This document shows, piece after piece, positions 19,746-29,766 of a DNA stretch of 64,000 bases (position 1 is its first letter; every line of letters starts with the position of its first letter). The DNA is from Nocardioides sp. BP30 (lineage in GTDB: Bacteria; Actinomycetota; Actinomycetes; Propionibacteriales; Nocardioidaceae): positions 2,666,001-2,730,000 of the forward strand of contig NZ_CP123620.1 of the NCBI RefSeq assembly GCF_029873215.1. The letters are read 5' to 3'. A program made the translations under genes and the position numbers. The notes beneath the pieces are model-generated. The model made no database searches and had not been told where the DNA came from. It saw only the letters and a program-made list of their open reading frames with translations.

Positions 19746-20231
19746 TCAGTCGGTGGCGATCGCCGCGGTACTGGCGCCGGTCACCGTGATCAGGTCGGCC
19801 GGAGCCAGTTCGAGCTGCAGCCCCCGTCGCCCGGCGCTCACGAAGACCGTCTCGAACGCCGAGGCACTCTCGTCGACGACCGTGGGCAACGGCGTGCGCT
19901 GCCCGATCGGCGAGATGCCACCCAGCACGTACCCGCTGCTCCGGGTGGCGGCGGCGGGGTCGGCCATCTCGGCGCGTTTGGCGCCGCATGCCCGTGCCAG
20001 CGCCTTGAGGTCGAGGTGCTGCGCGACAGGCACGACGGCGACCGTCAGCCGGCCGCCCACCTGCGCGACGAGGGTCTTGAAGATGCGGCCGCGATCGACC
20101 CCGAGCAGCGCGGCTGCCTCCTCGCCGTACGCGCGAGCGCCCTCGTCGTGCTCGTAGGGGTGGAGCGTGAAGGAGACCCCGGCCCGGGTCAGGGCGATCG
20201 TCGCCGGGGTGCCGCTGGATGCCTTCGCCAC
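19746..20231 (-). CDS. YbaK/EbsC-type aminoacyl-tRNA deacylase
   Basis: Editing enzyme of the YbaK family (161 aa) that removes wrongly attached amino acids, usually Cys from tRNA-Pro. It shows the lysine in RIFKTLV and the glycine-rich GGISPIGQR loop, both in the usual places, and it has the usual length. I chose GTG 20231, which fits the family N-terminus; the frame runs far upstream only as antisense of the aldo/keto reductase. It converges on the pyruvyl-transferase-like gene with a 4-bp gap. Confidence 0.88.
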   Translation of the reverse strand: MAKASSGTPATIALTRAGVSFTLHPYEHDEGARAYGEEAAALLGVDRGRIFKTLVAQVGGRLTVAVVPVAQHLDLKALARACGAKRAEMADPAAATRSSGYVLGGISPIGQRTPLPTVVDESASAFETVFVSAGRRGLQLELAPADLITVTGASTAAIATD

Positions 20232-20357
20232 GGCGCGAGCATGCCATGGACGGGCCGCGTCCGTCCGCTCGTCCCGTGCGGCCGACACGGGGGTGCTCGC
20301 GTTCCGGGTACCGCCAGGGCCTCCCGGGAGTTGAGCCCCCGTGCCACCGTGGTGGGC

Positions 20358-21260
20358 GTGGAACCCATCGAGAACCAACCGACCCTGACCCTCAACAACG
20401 GCGTGAGCATGCCCGCCCTGGGCCTCGGCGTCTTCCAGAGTCCGCCCGAGGAGACCGCAGCGGCCGTCGCGACAGCGCTCGGCATCGGCTACCGGCACAT
20501 CGACACGGCGGCGGCGTACGGCAACGAGCGCGAGGTGGGCGAGGGCCTGCGCCGCGCCGGGGTGGACCGCGGCGATGTCTTCCTCGAGACCAAGGTGTGG
20601 GTCAGCGACTACGGCTACGACGAGACGCTGCACGCGTACGAGAAGGCGGCTGCCAAGCTGGGCGTCGACCAGCTCGACCTGCTCATCCTGCACCAGCCGG
20701 CACCGGACCGGTTCGAACGGACCGTCGCGGCGTACAAGGCGCTGGAGACACTCCTCGCCGACGGCAGGGTGCGCGCGATCGGCGTCAGCAACTTCATGCC
20801 GCACCACCTCGACCGGCTCCTGGCGGAGACCGAGATCGTCCCGGCGGTCAACCAGATCGAGCTGCACCCCTACTTCACCCAGCCGGAGGTGCGGCGCGCC
20901 GATGCCGAACACGGCATCCTCGACCAGGCCTGGTCACCGATCGGCGGCATCACGTTCTACCCGGGCTGGGGCGAGCAGCGCCGCAGCGTGATGGAGGACG
21001 ACACCTTGCTCGAGATCGCCGCCCAGCACGAGCGATCCGCTGCTCAGGTGATGCTTCGCTGGCACCTGCAGCAGGGCCGTTCGGCCATCCCGAAGTCGAC
21101 CGACCCCGGCCGCATCCGGCAGAACTTCGAGGTCTTCGACTTCGCCCTCAGCAGCGAGGAGCTGGCCCGCATCGACGCCCTCGACCGCGGGGTGCGCAAC
21201 GGGCCCGACCCCGACGTCGCCCGGCCGGAGCGCTTCGACATGCCGATCCCGGAGGCCTAG
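20358..21260 (+). CDS. aldo/keto reductase, 2,5-diketogluconate reductase-like
   Basis: NADPH-dependent reductase of the AKR5-like branch (300 aa). The tetrad is D49, Y54 (HIDTAAAYGNE), K79 (LETKVW) and H112 (LILHQP). The cofactor-binding tail IPKSTDPGRIRQN is present. Typical substrates are keto sugars or small aldehydes; none can be chosen here. It starts at GTG 20358, and CACCGT 7 nt upstream is a weak match to the leaderless pattern. It is not closely similar to the reductase at 14723. Confidence 0.88.
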   Translation: MEPIENQPTLTLNNGVSMPALGLGVFQSPPEETAAAVATALGIGYRHIDTAAAYGNEREVGEGLRRAGVDRGDVFLETKVWVSDYGYDETLHAYEKAAAKLGVDQLDLLILHQPAPDRFERTVAAYKALETLLADGRVRAIGVSNFMPHHLDRLLAETEIVPAVNQIELHPYFTQPEVRRADAEHGILDQAWSPIGGITFYPGWGEQRRSVMEDDTLLEIAAQHERSAAQVMLRWHLQQGRSAIPKSTDPGRIRQNFEVFDFALSSEELARIDALDRGVRNGPDPDVARPERFDMPIPEA

Positions 21261-21278
21261 GCCGCCACCGCCGGACCC

Positions 21279-21321
21279 GGTCCGGAACCGGTCCGGAACC
21301 GGTCCGGACCCATCCGGACCC
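21279..21321. repeat. tandem 11-bp repeat in the convergent gap
   Basis: GGTCCGGAACC occurs at 21279 and 21290, followed by two diverged copies. The unit is nearly self-complementary, so the array may fold and act as a terminator between the reductase and the exporter. Confidence 0.6.
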
Positions 21322-21352
21322 ATCGGCGCCCCGTTGCCGGGTCCGGCCGGCC

Positions 21353-23479
<2,127 letters not shown>

Positions 23480-23516
23480 TCATCGTGTGACCGTCGAGGC
23501 GTCGGGTTGTTCGGCT

Positions 23517-23553
23517 CGAGTCGGGCCTGCGTCCGGGTTGAGTCGGGCCTCCA
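23517..23553. repeat. dispersed 22-nt repeat, copy A (two units)
   Basis: The units start at 23517 and 23539 and share the core GAGTCGGGCCTSC. The same unit with the same 22-nt period occurs at 43988-44028. Confidence 0.65.
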
Positions 23554-23726
23554 GCGCGACTGGGTGTTCGGGGGTCGGTGCAAGGAAAAACGAAAAGCGT
23601 GGGCCAGTCCCAGCGTGGCCCGGTGTCTTGGCTGGGTCGAGTGCCTTGAGCACAGTTGCGTCGGGCCACCATGGCTGTGATCCAGTACGACGAGATTGCC
23701 GCGCTGGTCTGGTTGTGAGAAGAGGG

Positions 23727-23771
23727 TTGACCACACACATCCGACCACCTAGGCTTCGAACATGCGTTCGA
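23727..23771 (+). promoter_or_regulatory. SOS promoter: -35, -10 and LexA operator
   Basis: -35 TTGACC (23727-23732), a 17-nt spacer and -10 TAGGCT (23750-23755) are followed directly by TCGAACATGCGTTCGA (23756-23771). This is a perfect inverted repeat matching the actinobacterial LexA box TCGAAC-N4-GTTCGA. LexA bound here would cover the predicted transcription start (about 23762). The match is read from the sequence; LexA control is inferred. Confidence 0.88.
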
Positions 23772-23797
23772 ACTGATCTCTCTCGGTGGTGGTCCCC

Positions 23798-23911
23798 ATG
23801 CATCAGATCCAGGCGACACTCGCCACGATCGCTGCTGCCCTCGACGATGCGTCCGACGCCAATCCCGTCTTCTTAGGACCGGAGAGAAGAGAGACGTGCT
23901 CGCCGCGCTGA
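23798..23911 (+). pseudogene. N-terminal fragment of the 13E12/DUF222-HNH gene, out of frame
   Basis: From ATG 23798, 37 codons (MHQIQATLATIAAALDDASD...) read like the start of a DUF222 protein, then run to a TGA at 23909. The natural continuation, RTGEKRDVLAAL, is in a different frame starting near 23875, which is the frame of the HNH ORF. Losing one base near 23872-23875 would explain this. An earlier ATG (23762, inside the LexA box) is in the fragment's frame but stops after four codons. Confidence 0.6.
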
Positions 23912-25047
23912 TGCGGTCCCGGGCGCGGCTCGAGGAGCTGTACCTGCGCGTGATCGCTTCCGCGGACGACGTGGCCGATGAGGTTGGTGCCCGCGATGTC
24001 GCAGCCTGGCTGATCGCGCAGCAGCGGGTCGAGAGTCCCGCCGCGCACGCCGCCCTTCGGTTGGCCCGGGAGTTGGAGGCTCGGCCGGTGGTCCGGGCAA
24101 GGCTCGCGCAGGGTCGGTTCAGTCTTGAGCACGCCCGCGTCATCCTCCGTGGGCTGGAGGACCTGCCCGACGACCTCGATCCCGAGATCCTCGCCCAGGC
24201 AGAGGTCACCCTGTGCGACCTCGCGCGTGAGCACCGGCCCAAGGACCTGCGCCGCCTCGCCAGCCACCTGTTGGCGGTCGTCGCCCCCGACGTTGCCGAA
24301 GCCGCCGAGGCCGCAGCGATCCAGCGGTTAGAAGAGACTGCGAACGCGAAGGCCACGTTGTCGATCACCGACCAAGGTGACGGGACGACCCGGATCCACG
24401 GCATCGTGCCCGAGGTCGTGGGTCACCGGTTGCGGACCTACCTGCAGGCCTACACCCAGCCCCGGGTAGCGGCCCTGGAGGCCGACGGCCGGGTCCAGCC
24501 TCGGAGCCGGTTGCTCGCGCACGCGTTCGCCCAGCTCCTGGAGAACACCGACCCCACCCGACTGCCCGCCCATGGGGGTGATGCGACGACGGTGGTGGTG
24601 ACCATGACGCTGGACCAGCTGCGGGCAGGTCTGGGTGTTGCGTGGCTCGATGACGGCACCCCGATCAGCACCGGGGAGACCCGCCGGCTGGCGTGCACCG
24701 CGGGGATCATCCCCGCCGTCCTCGGCGGCAACTCCGAACCCCTCGATCTGGGCCGAACCCGAAGACTCTTCACCCCAACCCAGCGCAAGGCCCTCGCCCT
24801 GCGAGACAAGCACTGCCGAGCAGAAGGCTGCACCGTCCCCGCACCCTGGTGCGACGCACACCACGACCAACCCTGGAGCCACGGCGGCCACACCAACCTC
24901 GCCCACGGATCCCTCCTCTGCGGCCACCACCACCGCCGAGGCCACGACCCCACCTACGAAACCACCCGACTACCCGACGGGCGCTACCGCTTCCAACGCC
25001 GGGCCGGCTTCGCCGATCGACTCACCGAGGCTCAGGGCGCGAGGTAG
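23896..25047 (+). CDS. HNH endonuclease of the 13E12 / DUF222 family (5' end probably frameshifted)
   Basis: The DUF222 region (about 1-290) is followed by an HNH nuclease with RDKHCRAEGCTVPAPWCDAHH and a second zinc half LLCGHHHRRGHD. Such proteins are multicopy in mycobacteria and Nocardioides and probably cut DNA, but no role is proven. The first in-frame start is GTG 23896. In-frame coding similarity extends about 7 codons further up (from 23875), so this start probably reflects a frameshift. The 3' end overlaps the convergent cupin gene by 16 bp. The promoter at 23727-23771 makes it a likely SOS gene. Confidence 0.85.
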   Translation: MLAALMRSRARLEELYLRVIASADDVADEVGARDVAAWLIAQQRVESPAAHAALRLARELEARPVVRARLAQGRFSLEHARVILRGLEDLPDDLDPEILAQAEVTLCDLAREHRPKDLRRLASHLLAVVAPDVAEAAEAAAIQRLEETANAKATLSITDQGDGTTRIHGIVPEVVGHRLRTYLQAYTQPRVAALEADGRVQPRSRLLAHAFAQLLENTDPTRLPAHGGDATTVVVTMTLDQLRAGLGVAWLDDGTPISTGETRRLACTAGIIPAVLGGNSEPLDLGRTRRLFTPTQRKALALRDKHCRAEGCTVPAPWCDAHHDQPWSHGGHTNLAHGSLLCGHHHRRGHDPTYETTRLPDGRYRFQRRAGFADRLTEAQGAR

Positions 25048-25364
25048 AGCTTTCGCAGCCTTTCGCCGATCGTCCAGGTCGTCCTGTCGCCGGCGTGCAG
25101 CTGCACCAAGGCGCCCGGCGCCAACTCGATGACGCTGCCGTCCTCGAAGGCGATCTCTCCGCGCCCCTGCAGCACGAGGAAGAGCTCGTCCTGCTCGACG
25201 TCCACGTCGCTGCCGGGGCCGGCCTCCCAGATGCCGAACGAGCCGGTGCCGATGGCCCCCAGCTCCCGGCTGGCGGTGTCGAGCGCCGCCGATCCCCCGT
25301 CGGTCTCGACACCGATGCTGGTGATGTCAGCGGCGATGAGCCGCTCGCTTGACTGATCGCTCAC
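25032..25364 (-). CDS. small cupin-domain protein
   Basis: Single beta-barrel of 110 aa, of the Cupin_3 (EutQ/DUF861) type, with the run GSDVDVEQDELFLVLQGRGEI then FEDGSVIELAPGALVQLHAGDRTTW. The metal site usual in cupins is partly missing: D and E replace the paired histidines, so a binding rather than enzymatic role is possible. I chose GTG 25364 because TAGGGT lies 7 nt upstream; the frame has a longer form with no better signal. Confidence 0.8.
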   Translation of the reverse strand: MSDQSSERLIAADITSIGVETDGGSAALDTASRELGAIGTGSFGIWEAGPGSDVDVEQDELFLVLQGRGEIAFEDGSVIELAPGALVQLHAGDRTTWTIGERLRKLYLAP

Positions 25365-25371
25365 CTGCCGA

Positions 25372-25377
25372 ACCCTA
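25372..25377 (-). promoter_or_regulatory. -10 box of a leaderless promoter (cupin)
   Basis: TAGGGT ends 7 nt before the GTG at 25364. Confidence 0.6.
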
Positions 25378-25408
25378 GTTCCGCTCCCCAGGACCGGGCG
25401 GCGTGGCC

Positions 25409-26461
25409 TCACATCCGGCGTACGGCGACGATCGTGACGTCGTCATCGACGGAGCGATCTCCGCCGATCGTCTGGACCAGGGTGTCGAGGTCGACGCCCT
25501 CGCGATACAGCCGCCGGACCTCCTCGAGCACGTCCGAGAGGCGGTCGTAACGTTCAAGCACGCCGTCGCTGCCCACGAGCAGCACGTCGCCGGGCCCGAG
25601 CGTGGCGGTCTGCTCCTGCCACGTCAGCCCCGGCAGGGCTCCCAGCGGCAGATCTCCGGCAGCCAGCTGCTCGTAGGAGCCGTCGGCGTGCAACAACACG
25701 GCGATGCCGTGGCCGGCGTCGACGTAGCGGAGGACGCCGGTGGCCTCGTCGAGCGCGCCGATGAAGCAGGTGGCGAAGCGCGCGGTGCGGTCGAAGTCCG
25801 TCTCCAGATCACCGGCGACCCGCGCGATGGCTGCCTCGGGGCCGTGGTGGGTGAGCGCGGCGTGCATCATGGCTCGGACACCTGCGGCGATCAGAGAGCT
25901 GGCCACCCCTTTGCCCATCACGTCGACCAGCACGATGCGCAGGCTCCCGCCCACGCGCCACCAGTCGTAGAAGTCTCCGCCGAGCTCGAGCGAGGGCAGC
26001 GAGTGTGCCGCAAGGGTGTACCCGGACACCTGCGGTGGCCGCAGGGGCAGGAGCTCGTTCTGGATCTCCCGACCGAGCTCCAGCGAGGCGCTGGTAGTCA
26101 GCTCGCGCGCGAGCATGGCACCGAGGTCGGCCAGGGCCCGGGGCACCGCCGGATCCGCGGTCCCCGCCCGTGCGGACGCGGCCCACAGCACACCTGCCTC
26201 GGCGGCATCGCCCAGGTCCAGCCGCACGCCGGTGAAGAATCGCACCTCCGGGTCGGCGAGCCGGGGGTCGGTCTGGACGTCCTCGACCAGCAGCTCCTGC
26301 TTGAGCCGGACGGCCGCCAGCAGCTCGGGACCGGGCACCGGGCCGTGCCCCACCGCCGTCGAGACTCCGTCGGGCAGCGCGATCCCCGCGACGTCGGCCT
26401 CTGTCAGGTGCAGGGTGAGCCGGAGCGCGCGGTCGAAGAGATGGCTGTTGCGGCTTTTAAC
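25409..26461 (-). CDS. PP2C/SpoIIE-type serine phosphatase with GAF domain
   Basis: RsbU-like regulator (350 aa). A GAF-like input domain (to about 130) is followed by a linker helix (SLELGREIQNELLP) and a PP2C catalytic domain with ELGGDFYDWW, DVMGKGVASS and GSDGVLERYD, which supply the metal-binding aspartates. It probably acts on an anti-sigma-factor antagonist; none is encoded nearby. The start is uncertain. AGGA stands 7 nt before a GTT at 26461, where a GTG would be expected. The only in-frame alternatives are TTG 26599, inside the tRNA terminator, and GTG 26353, which removes half the GAF domain. Confidence 0.8.
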   Translation of the reverse strand, partial: VKSRNSHLFDRALRLTLHLTEADVAGIALPDGVSTAVGHGPVPGPELLAAVRLKQELLVEDVQTDPRLADPEVRFFTGVRLDLGDAAEAGVLWAASARAGTADPAVPRALADLGAMLARELTTSASLELGREIQNELLPLRPPQVSGYTLAAHSLPSLELGGDFYDWWRVGGSLRIVLVDVMGKGVASSLIAAGVRAMMHAALTHHGPEAAIARVAGDLETDFDRTARFATCFIGALDEATGVLRYVDAGHGIAVLLHADGSYEQLAAGDLPLGALPGLTWQEQTATLGPGDVLLVGSDGVLERYDRLSDVLEEVRRLYREGVDLDTLVQTIGGDRSVDDDVTIVAVRRM

Positions 26462-26555
26462 GTGTTCGTCCTTCCCGAGAGGATGCCTGGTTCCCTGTGA
26501 CCTGAGCGGCCACTTTTCAATCGGGGGCCGTCGGCTAGCACCCGTCAGGGATGCG

Positions 26556-26594
26556 AGAAGGCCCTGACCACGTCTTCCCTGGTCAGGGCCTTCT
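26556..26594 (-). terminator. terminator hairpin after tRNA-Leu
   Basis: A perfect 15-bp stem (AGAAGGCCCTGACCA at 26556-26570 and its complement at 26580-26594) has a 9-nt loop. It begins 10 nt past the 3' end of the tRNA. Confidence 0.8.
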
Positions 26595-26603
26595 GTCAAC
26601 GCG

Positions 26604-26688
26604 TGCGCGAGGGGGGACTTGAACCCCCACCCTCTTTTGGAGGACTAGCACCTCAAGCTAGCGCGTCTGCCTATTCCGCCACCCGCGC
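26604..26688 (-). tRNA. tRNA-Leu (anticodon GAG)
   Basis: An 85-nt class II tRNA with the long variable arm typical of Leu. Acceptor GCGCGGG pairs with CTCGCGC (one G-U pair), with discriminator A. The anticodon stem CTAGC/GCTAG holds the loop TTGAGGT, giving GAG, which reads CTC and CTT. The T arm is GGGGGTTCAAGTCCCCC. CCA is not encoded. Confidence 0.95.
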
Positions 26689-26762
26689 GTTGCGAAGAGA
26701 ACGTTAGCAGCGGGGGGCCCTGGATACGAATCCGGGCCGACCTCGCTGCGAAGCGTGTCGGC

Positions 26763-27428
26763 TCAGGCCGGCAGGGGCGTGCCGATGCGGAACCGCACGC
26801 CCGGGATGGCGTGCACGCGCCGCCAGCCCCAGTAGACGCAGATGCCGATGGACAGGGCCGTCAGCCCGCTGGACAACGCTCCGCGAGCCAGCACGCCGGC
26901 GCCCGCTCCCCAGTGCAGCGAGTTGAAGCCGATGGCGGCGTCGAGCGCTCGGGACAGGCCCCAGATCAGGGCCACCTCGACGAAGACACGCCGCATCCGG
27001 TGGTCGGCCAGCAGCCGCTCGGGCAGCCGGACGAAGTCCTGCGCCAGCCGCTGGGTGACGGGGCGCCCGACCAGCGCTGAGCCGACGAACACCAGGCTCA
27101 TCAGGATCGAGGCAGCCACCGGCTGCAGCAGGTAGAGCCACACGCTCGAGCAGGCCAGCGCGATCGTCGTCCGCACGACGAGGATCCCGACCACCAGCAG
27201 CATCGTGGACGGCACCCGGCGGCCGACGGCGAGCCGGACCAGCATCGTCAGGGCGCACCATGCCAGCACGCCGACGAGCCCCGCCGGCGTCCCGATGGTC
27301 CGCATGCAGCCGTAGAGGATGGCCGTCGGGACCAGGACGCTCTCGGCGAGCATCAGGAGGGCGCGACCGACCACTCCACCGAGATGTCCGATCTCGATCG
27401 TGTGCTCGTGCGGCTGGGAAGAGGCCAT
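26763..27428 (-). CDS. VC0807-like integral membrane protein
   Basis: Multi-span membrane protein (221 aa) with about five or six hydrophobic helices and a short charged N-terminus. The layout resembles the DUF3159/VC0807 group, which has no known function. I start it at ATG 27428, with GGAG 6 nt upstream; an in-frame GTG 29 codons earlier adds a basic, unlikely extension. It lies upstream of tRNA-Leu on the same strand with a short gap. Confidence 0.7.
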   Translation of the reverse strand: MASSQPHEHTIEIGHLGGVVGRALLMLAESVLVPTAILYGCMRTIGTPAGLVGVLAWCALTMLVRLAVGRRVPSTMLLVVGILVVRTTIALACSSVWLYLLQPVAASILMSLVFVGSALVGRPVTQRLAQDFVRLPERLLADHRMRRVFVEVALIWGLSRALDAAIGFNSLHWGAGAGVLARGALSSGLTALSIGICVYWGWRRVHAIPGVRFRIGTPLPA

Positions 27429-27576
27429 GACGTGCTCCGGGGGTCGGGGACCGTTTGAACGACTATGCCTCACGAACGCCCCGAAGAGTCTGATCGTCAG
27501 GTGATTCTCACCCAACGATTAGCCGGATGGCCCGAACGGGCCATCCGCTCCCACCGATGCGACCGTTGCGTCACCC

Positions 27577-27882
27577 TCAGCAGGCCGTCGCGTACGCCGC
27601 AGCGCTCAGTGCAGCGAGCCGCTGGGCGGCCAGCGCCCGCTCGGCCGGGGTGGCCTGCGGGTCGACCGCCAGCCGGGCCAGCGCCTCCATGCGGCGAGCT
27701 CGTCGAGCCGGATCGGGCGACCTGCGCTCGGATCCGGACGTCAGCCCGACGGGCAGACGGCGAACCGGGTCGACAGCGTCGGCTGGGCGTCCCATCGACC
27801 ACGCCAGCCGCTGCACGGAGGCGATGGACCACTCCTCGCGCAGCGAGGCCTGCGGGATGCGGTGATCGGTGGACGGCGACAT
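27577..27882 (-). CDS. hypothetical protein (101 aa)
   Basis: Starts at ATG 27882 with AGAAGG upstream. GC at third positions is very high, which supports real coding. The C-terminal third is a helical, Ala/Leu/Arg-rich segment (ARLAVDPQATPAERALAAQR). There is no signal peptide or membrane segment. Not recognised. Confidence 0.5.
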   Translation of the reverse strand: MSPSTDHRIPQASLREEWSIASVQRLAWSMGRPADAVDPVRRLPVGLTSGSERRSPDPARRARRMEALARLAVDPQATPAERALAAQRLAALSAAAYATAC

Positions 27883-27969
27883 GCCCTTCTAACGGACTGC
27901 ACGGCGCCGGGCTACGGCCGGATCGGTGGCCAGCGCGGGCGATCGGAGGCGGGGCGCGATACTGGCGCG

Positions 27970-28545
27970 GTGACCTTCACCATCGCCTTCGTCACCGGCG
28001 CGACGCCGGACAAGTGGGCCCGCGTGTGGCGCGAGCGGTCCCCGGAGCGTCTCGAGCTGGTCCCGACACCCGAGGCGCAGCAACTCGACGGTGTCCGGTC
28101 CGGCGCGACCTCGCTGGCGCTGGTGCGACTTCCGATCGATCGCGACGGGCTGCACTGCATCCCGCTCTACGAGGAGGAGCAGGTGGTAGTGGTCGGCCGG
28201 GAGCATTACCTCTCCCTCGCCGAGACCGTGACCCTGGCCGAGCTCGTCGAGGAGCAGCTGATCCTGCCGCACCGCTCCGGCTGGCGGCCCACGGCCGACC
28301 AGCTGGACTGGCCCGACATGTCGGAGAAGGACGCCGTCGAGGTCGCTGCCTCCGGAGGCGGGATCGTGGTCCTCCCCGCCTCCGTCGCCCGGCTCTTCCA
28401 CCGCAAGGACGTGGTGGCGCGGCCGGTCAGCGACCTGGAGCCGACCACGGTCGGGCTCGCCTGGCGGGTCGACGACGAGGATCCTCGCGTGCAGACCTTC
28501 ATCGGCATCGTGCGCGGTCGCACCGCGCGCAGCTCGCGTTCGTAG
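27970..28545 (+). CDS. LysR-type substrate-binding domain protein without a DNA-binding domain
   Basis: Matches the effector-binding half of LysR regulators (191 aa): it opens with TFTIAFVTGATPDKWARVW and contains the SGATSLALVRLPID and VVVVGREHYLSL segments. The N-terminal helix-turn-helix is absent, and the region upstream has no frame that could supply it. It may be a free-standing sensor or a relic. It starts at GTG 27970; GATACT 6 nt upstream is a weak -10. Confidence 0.72.
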   Translation: MTFTIAFVTGATPDKWARVWRERSPERLELVPTPEAQQLDGVRSGATSLALVRLPIDRDGLHCIPLYEEEQVVVVGREHYLSLAETVTLAELVEEQLILPHRSGWRPTADQLDWPDMSEKDAVEVAASGGGIVVLPASVARLFHRKDVVARPVSDLEPTTVGLAWRVDDEDPRVQTFIGIVRGRTARSSRS

Positions 28546-28634
28546 CGCGGTGGTTCCGGGGCGCGGCGGACCGGGGCGCGTGCCGAACGCGGACCTGGGT
28601 ACGGGACGGAGGTCACCGAACGAAGGGAGCTTCC

Positions 28635-29141
28635 ATGCCTGTCATCGCCGAGGCCACCGCCCAGGCGCGGCTGCTCGCCCGACGAGGCGCGAACGCCGCC
28701 GCCGTCGTCATCGGGGCGAGCTTCCACCCGTTCCGCACCGTGCGGGACGGCGCCACCGTGGTCAGGGGCCTGGTGAGTCCGCCGGCGGATCCGGTCCCCG
28801 GCGCCCCGACGGATGCCGCAGAGCAGCCCGCCTCACCCCCGTCCGCGACGTCGACCCCGCCGTCCGCGTCGACGAAGACCGGCAGCGCCAAGAAGCCGGC
28901 CGAGCCGAAGACCCCGCCGGGACCGGACATCGTGGCCAAGCCCGTCGCACCGCCGGCGCAGGAGGCGTCGAACGCGGTCGTCGGCGAGCAACAGGTCGAC
29001 GACCGCCCGGTCGAGGCTCGCGGCCCCGTCCCGCACCTCCCGCCCCAGATCGCCGCCGAGATCGAGCGCGACTACGGCGACGACCTGCCCGGGATCACCG
29101 ATGGCCCCGACCAGCCGCGGCTCACCGACGAGGAAGGCTGA
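28635..29141 (+). CDS. hypothetical protein with long Pro/Ala/Ser-rich middle
   Basis: A 168-aa protein. The first 45 residues are helical and Ala-rich. Residues 50-115 are low complexity (Pro, Ala, Ser, Lys), and the acidic end contains LPPQIAAEIERDYGDDLPG. AGGGAG precedes ATG 28635. There is no membrane segment or enzyme motif. Its last 20 bp overlap the convergent nucleosidase gene. Not recognised. Confidence 0.6.
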   Translation: MPVIAEATAQARLLARRGANAAAVVIGASFHPFRTVRDGATVVRGLVSPPADPVPGAPTDAAEQPASPPSATSTPPSASTKTGSAKKPAEPKTPPGPDIVAKPVAPPAQEASNAVVGEQQVDDRPVEARGPVPHLPPQIAAEIERDYGDDLPGITDGPDQPRLTDEEG

Positions 29142-29682
29142 TCCTCAGCCAGTCCCCCAGCGCTCGGGCACTCAGGTCGACGAGGGTGAGCCAGTCCATG
29201 GCCCCCTCGTCGGCCTTGTCCGAGATGTGCTTGACGAGGCGCACGGGCACACCTGCCTGCCGACAGGCCCACGCGACCGCGTAGCCCTCCATGTCGACCA
29301 GGTCGGCTCGCTCGGCCAGGACGCCGCGGACCACCGGGTCGCTCACGAACACGTCGCCGGTCGCCAGGCGGAGCCCCTCCGCAGGCCCGACCTCGAGCCA
29401 CTCCTGCGGGTCGTAGCCGAAGCCTCGCAGGACGTCGGCCGACAGATCGTGGTTGAGCACGGATCCGATCTCGTGCAGACCCTCGAGATGGTCGTGCAAG
29501 GCGCCGGCGGAGCCGATGTTGACCACGAGGTCGTACGCCGAACCGTCGGCCTCGGCCCGCGCCAGCTCCGAGGCGACGGCCGAGGCCGCCGCCACCTTCC
29601 CGACCCCTGTCACCAGCACCGGCAGGTGCGCAGGGACGTGGGCCGCCTCGGCCTTGGTGGCCGAGACCACGAGCGTCTTCAT
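29122..29682 (-). CDS. nucleoside phosphorylase-type nucleosidase (MTAN family)
   Basis: Compact member of the 5'-methylthioadenosine/SAH nucleosidase superfamily (186 aa) that cleaves the N-glycosidic bond of a purine nucleoside. It shows the family's NIGSAGAL ribose loop, the VDMEGYAVA motif with the ribose-binding Glu, and a late Asp in SDKAD. It is shorter than classical MTAN. Futalosine hydrolase is another possibility, but no menaquinone genes are nearby. ATG 29682 has TACCCT 7 nt upstream. Confidence 0.83.
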   Translation of the reverse strand: MKTLVVSATKAEAAHVPAHLPVLVTGVGKVAAASAVASELARAEADGSAYDLVVNIGSAGALHDHLEGLHEIGSVLNHDLSADVLRGFGYDPQEWLEVGPAEGLRLATGDVFVSDPVVRGVLAERADLVDMEGYAVAWACRQAGVPVRLVKHISDKADEGAMDWLTLVDLSARALGDWLRISLPRR

Positions 29683-29689
29683 GGCGCCC

Positions 29690-29695
29690 AGGGTA
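29690..29695 (-). promoter_or_regulatory. -10 box of a leaderless promoter (nucleosidase)
   Basis: TACCCT ends 7 nt before the ATG at 29682. Confidence 0.55.
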
Positions 29696-29766
29696 AGGGC
29701 GCCTCGCCGGCGCGCCTCCTCGACGAGCTCGGCGTACGTCGCGTCGCGGGTCTCGGCTGAGCGCGC

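Noticed and set aside
26477-26520. Short leader ORF (GTGGCCGCTCAG...) before the PP2C gene
   Set aside because: Eighteen codons ending at the TAA near 26461, with no ribosome site and no attenuator-like codon run.
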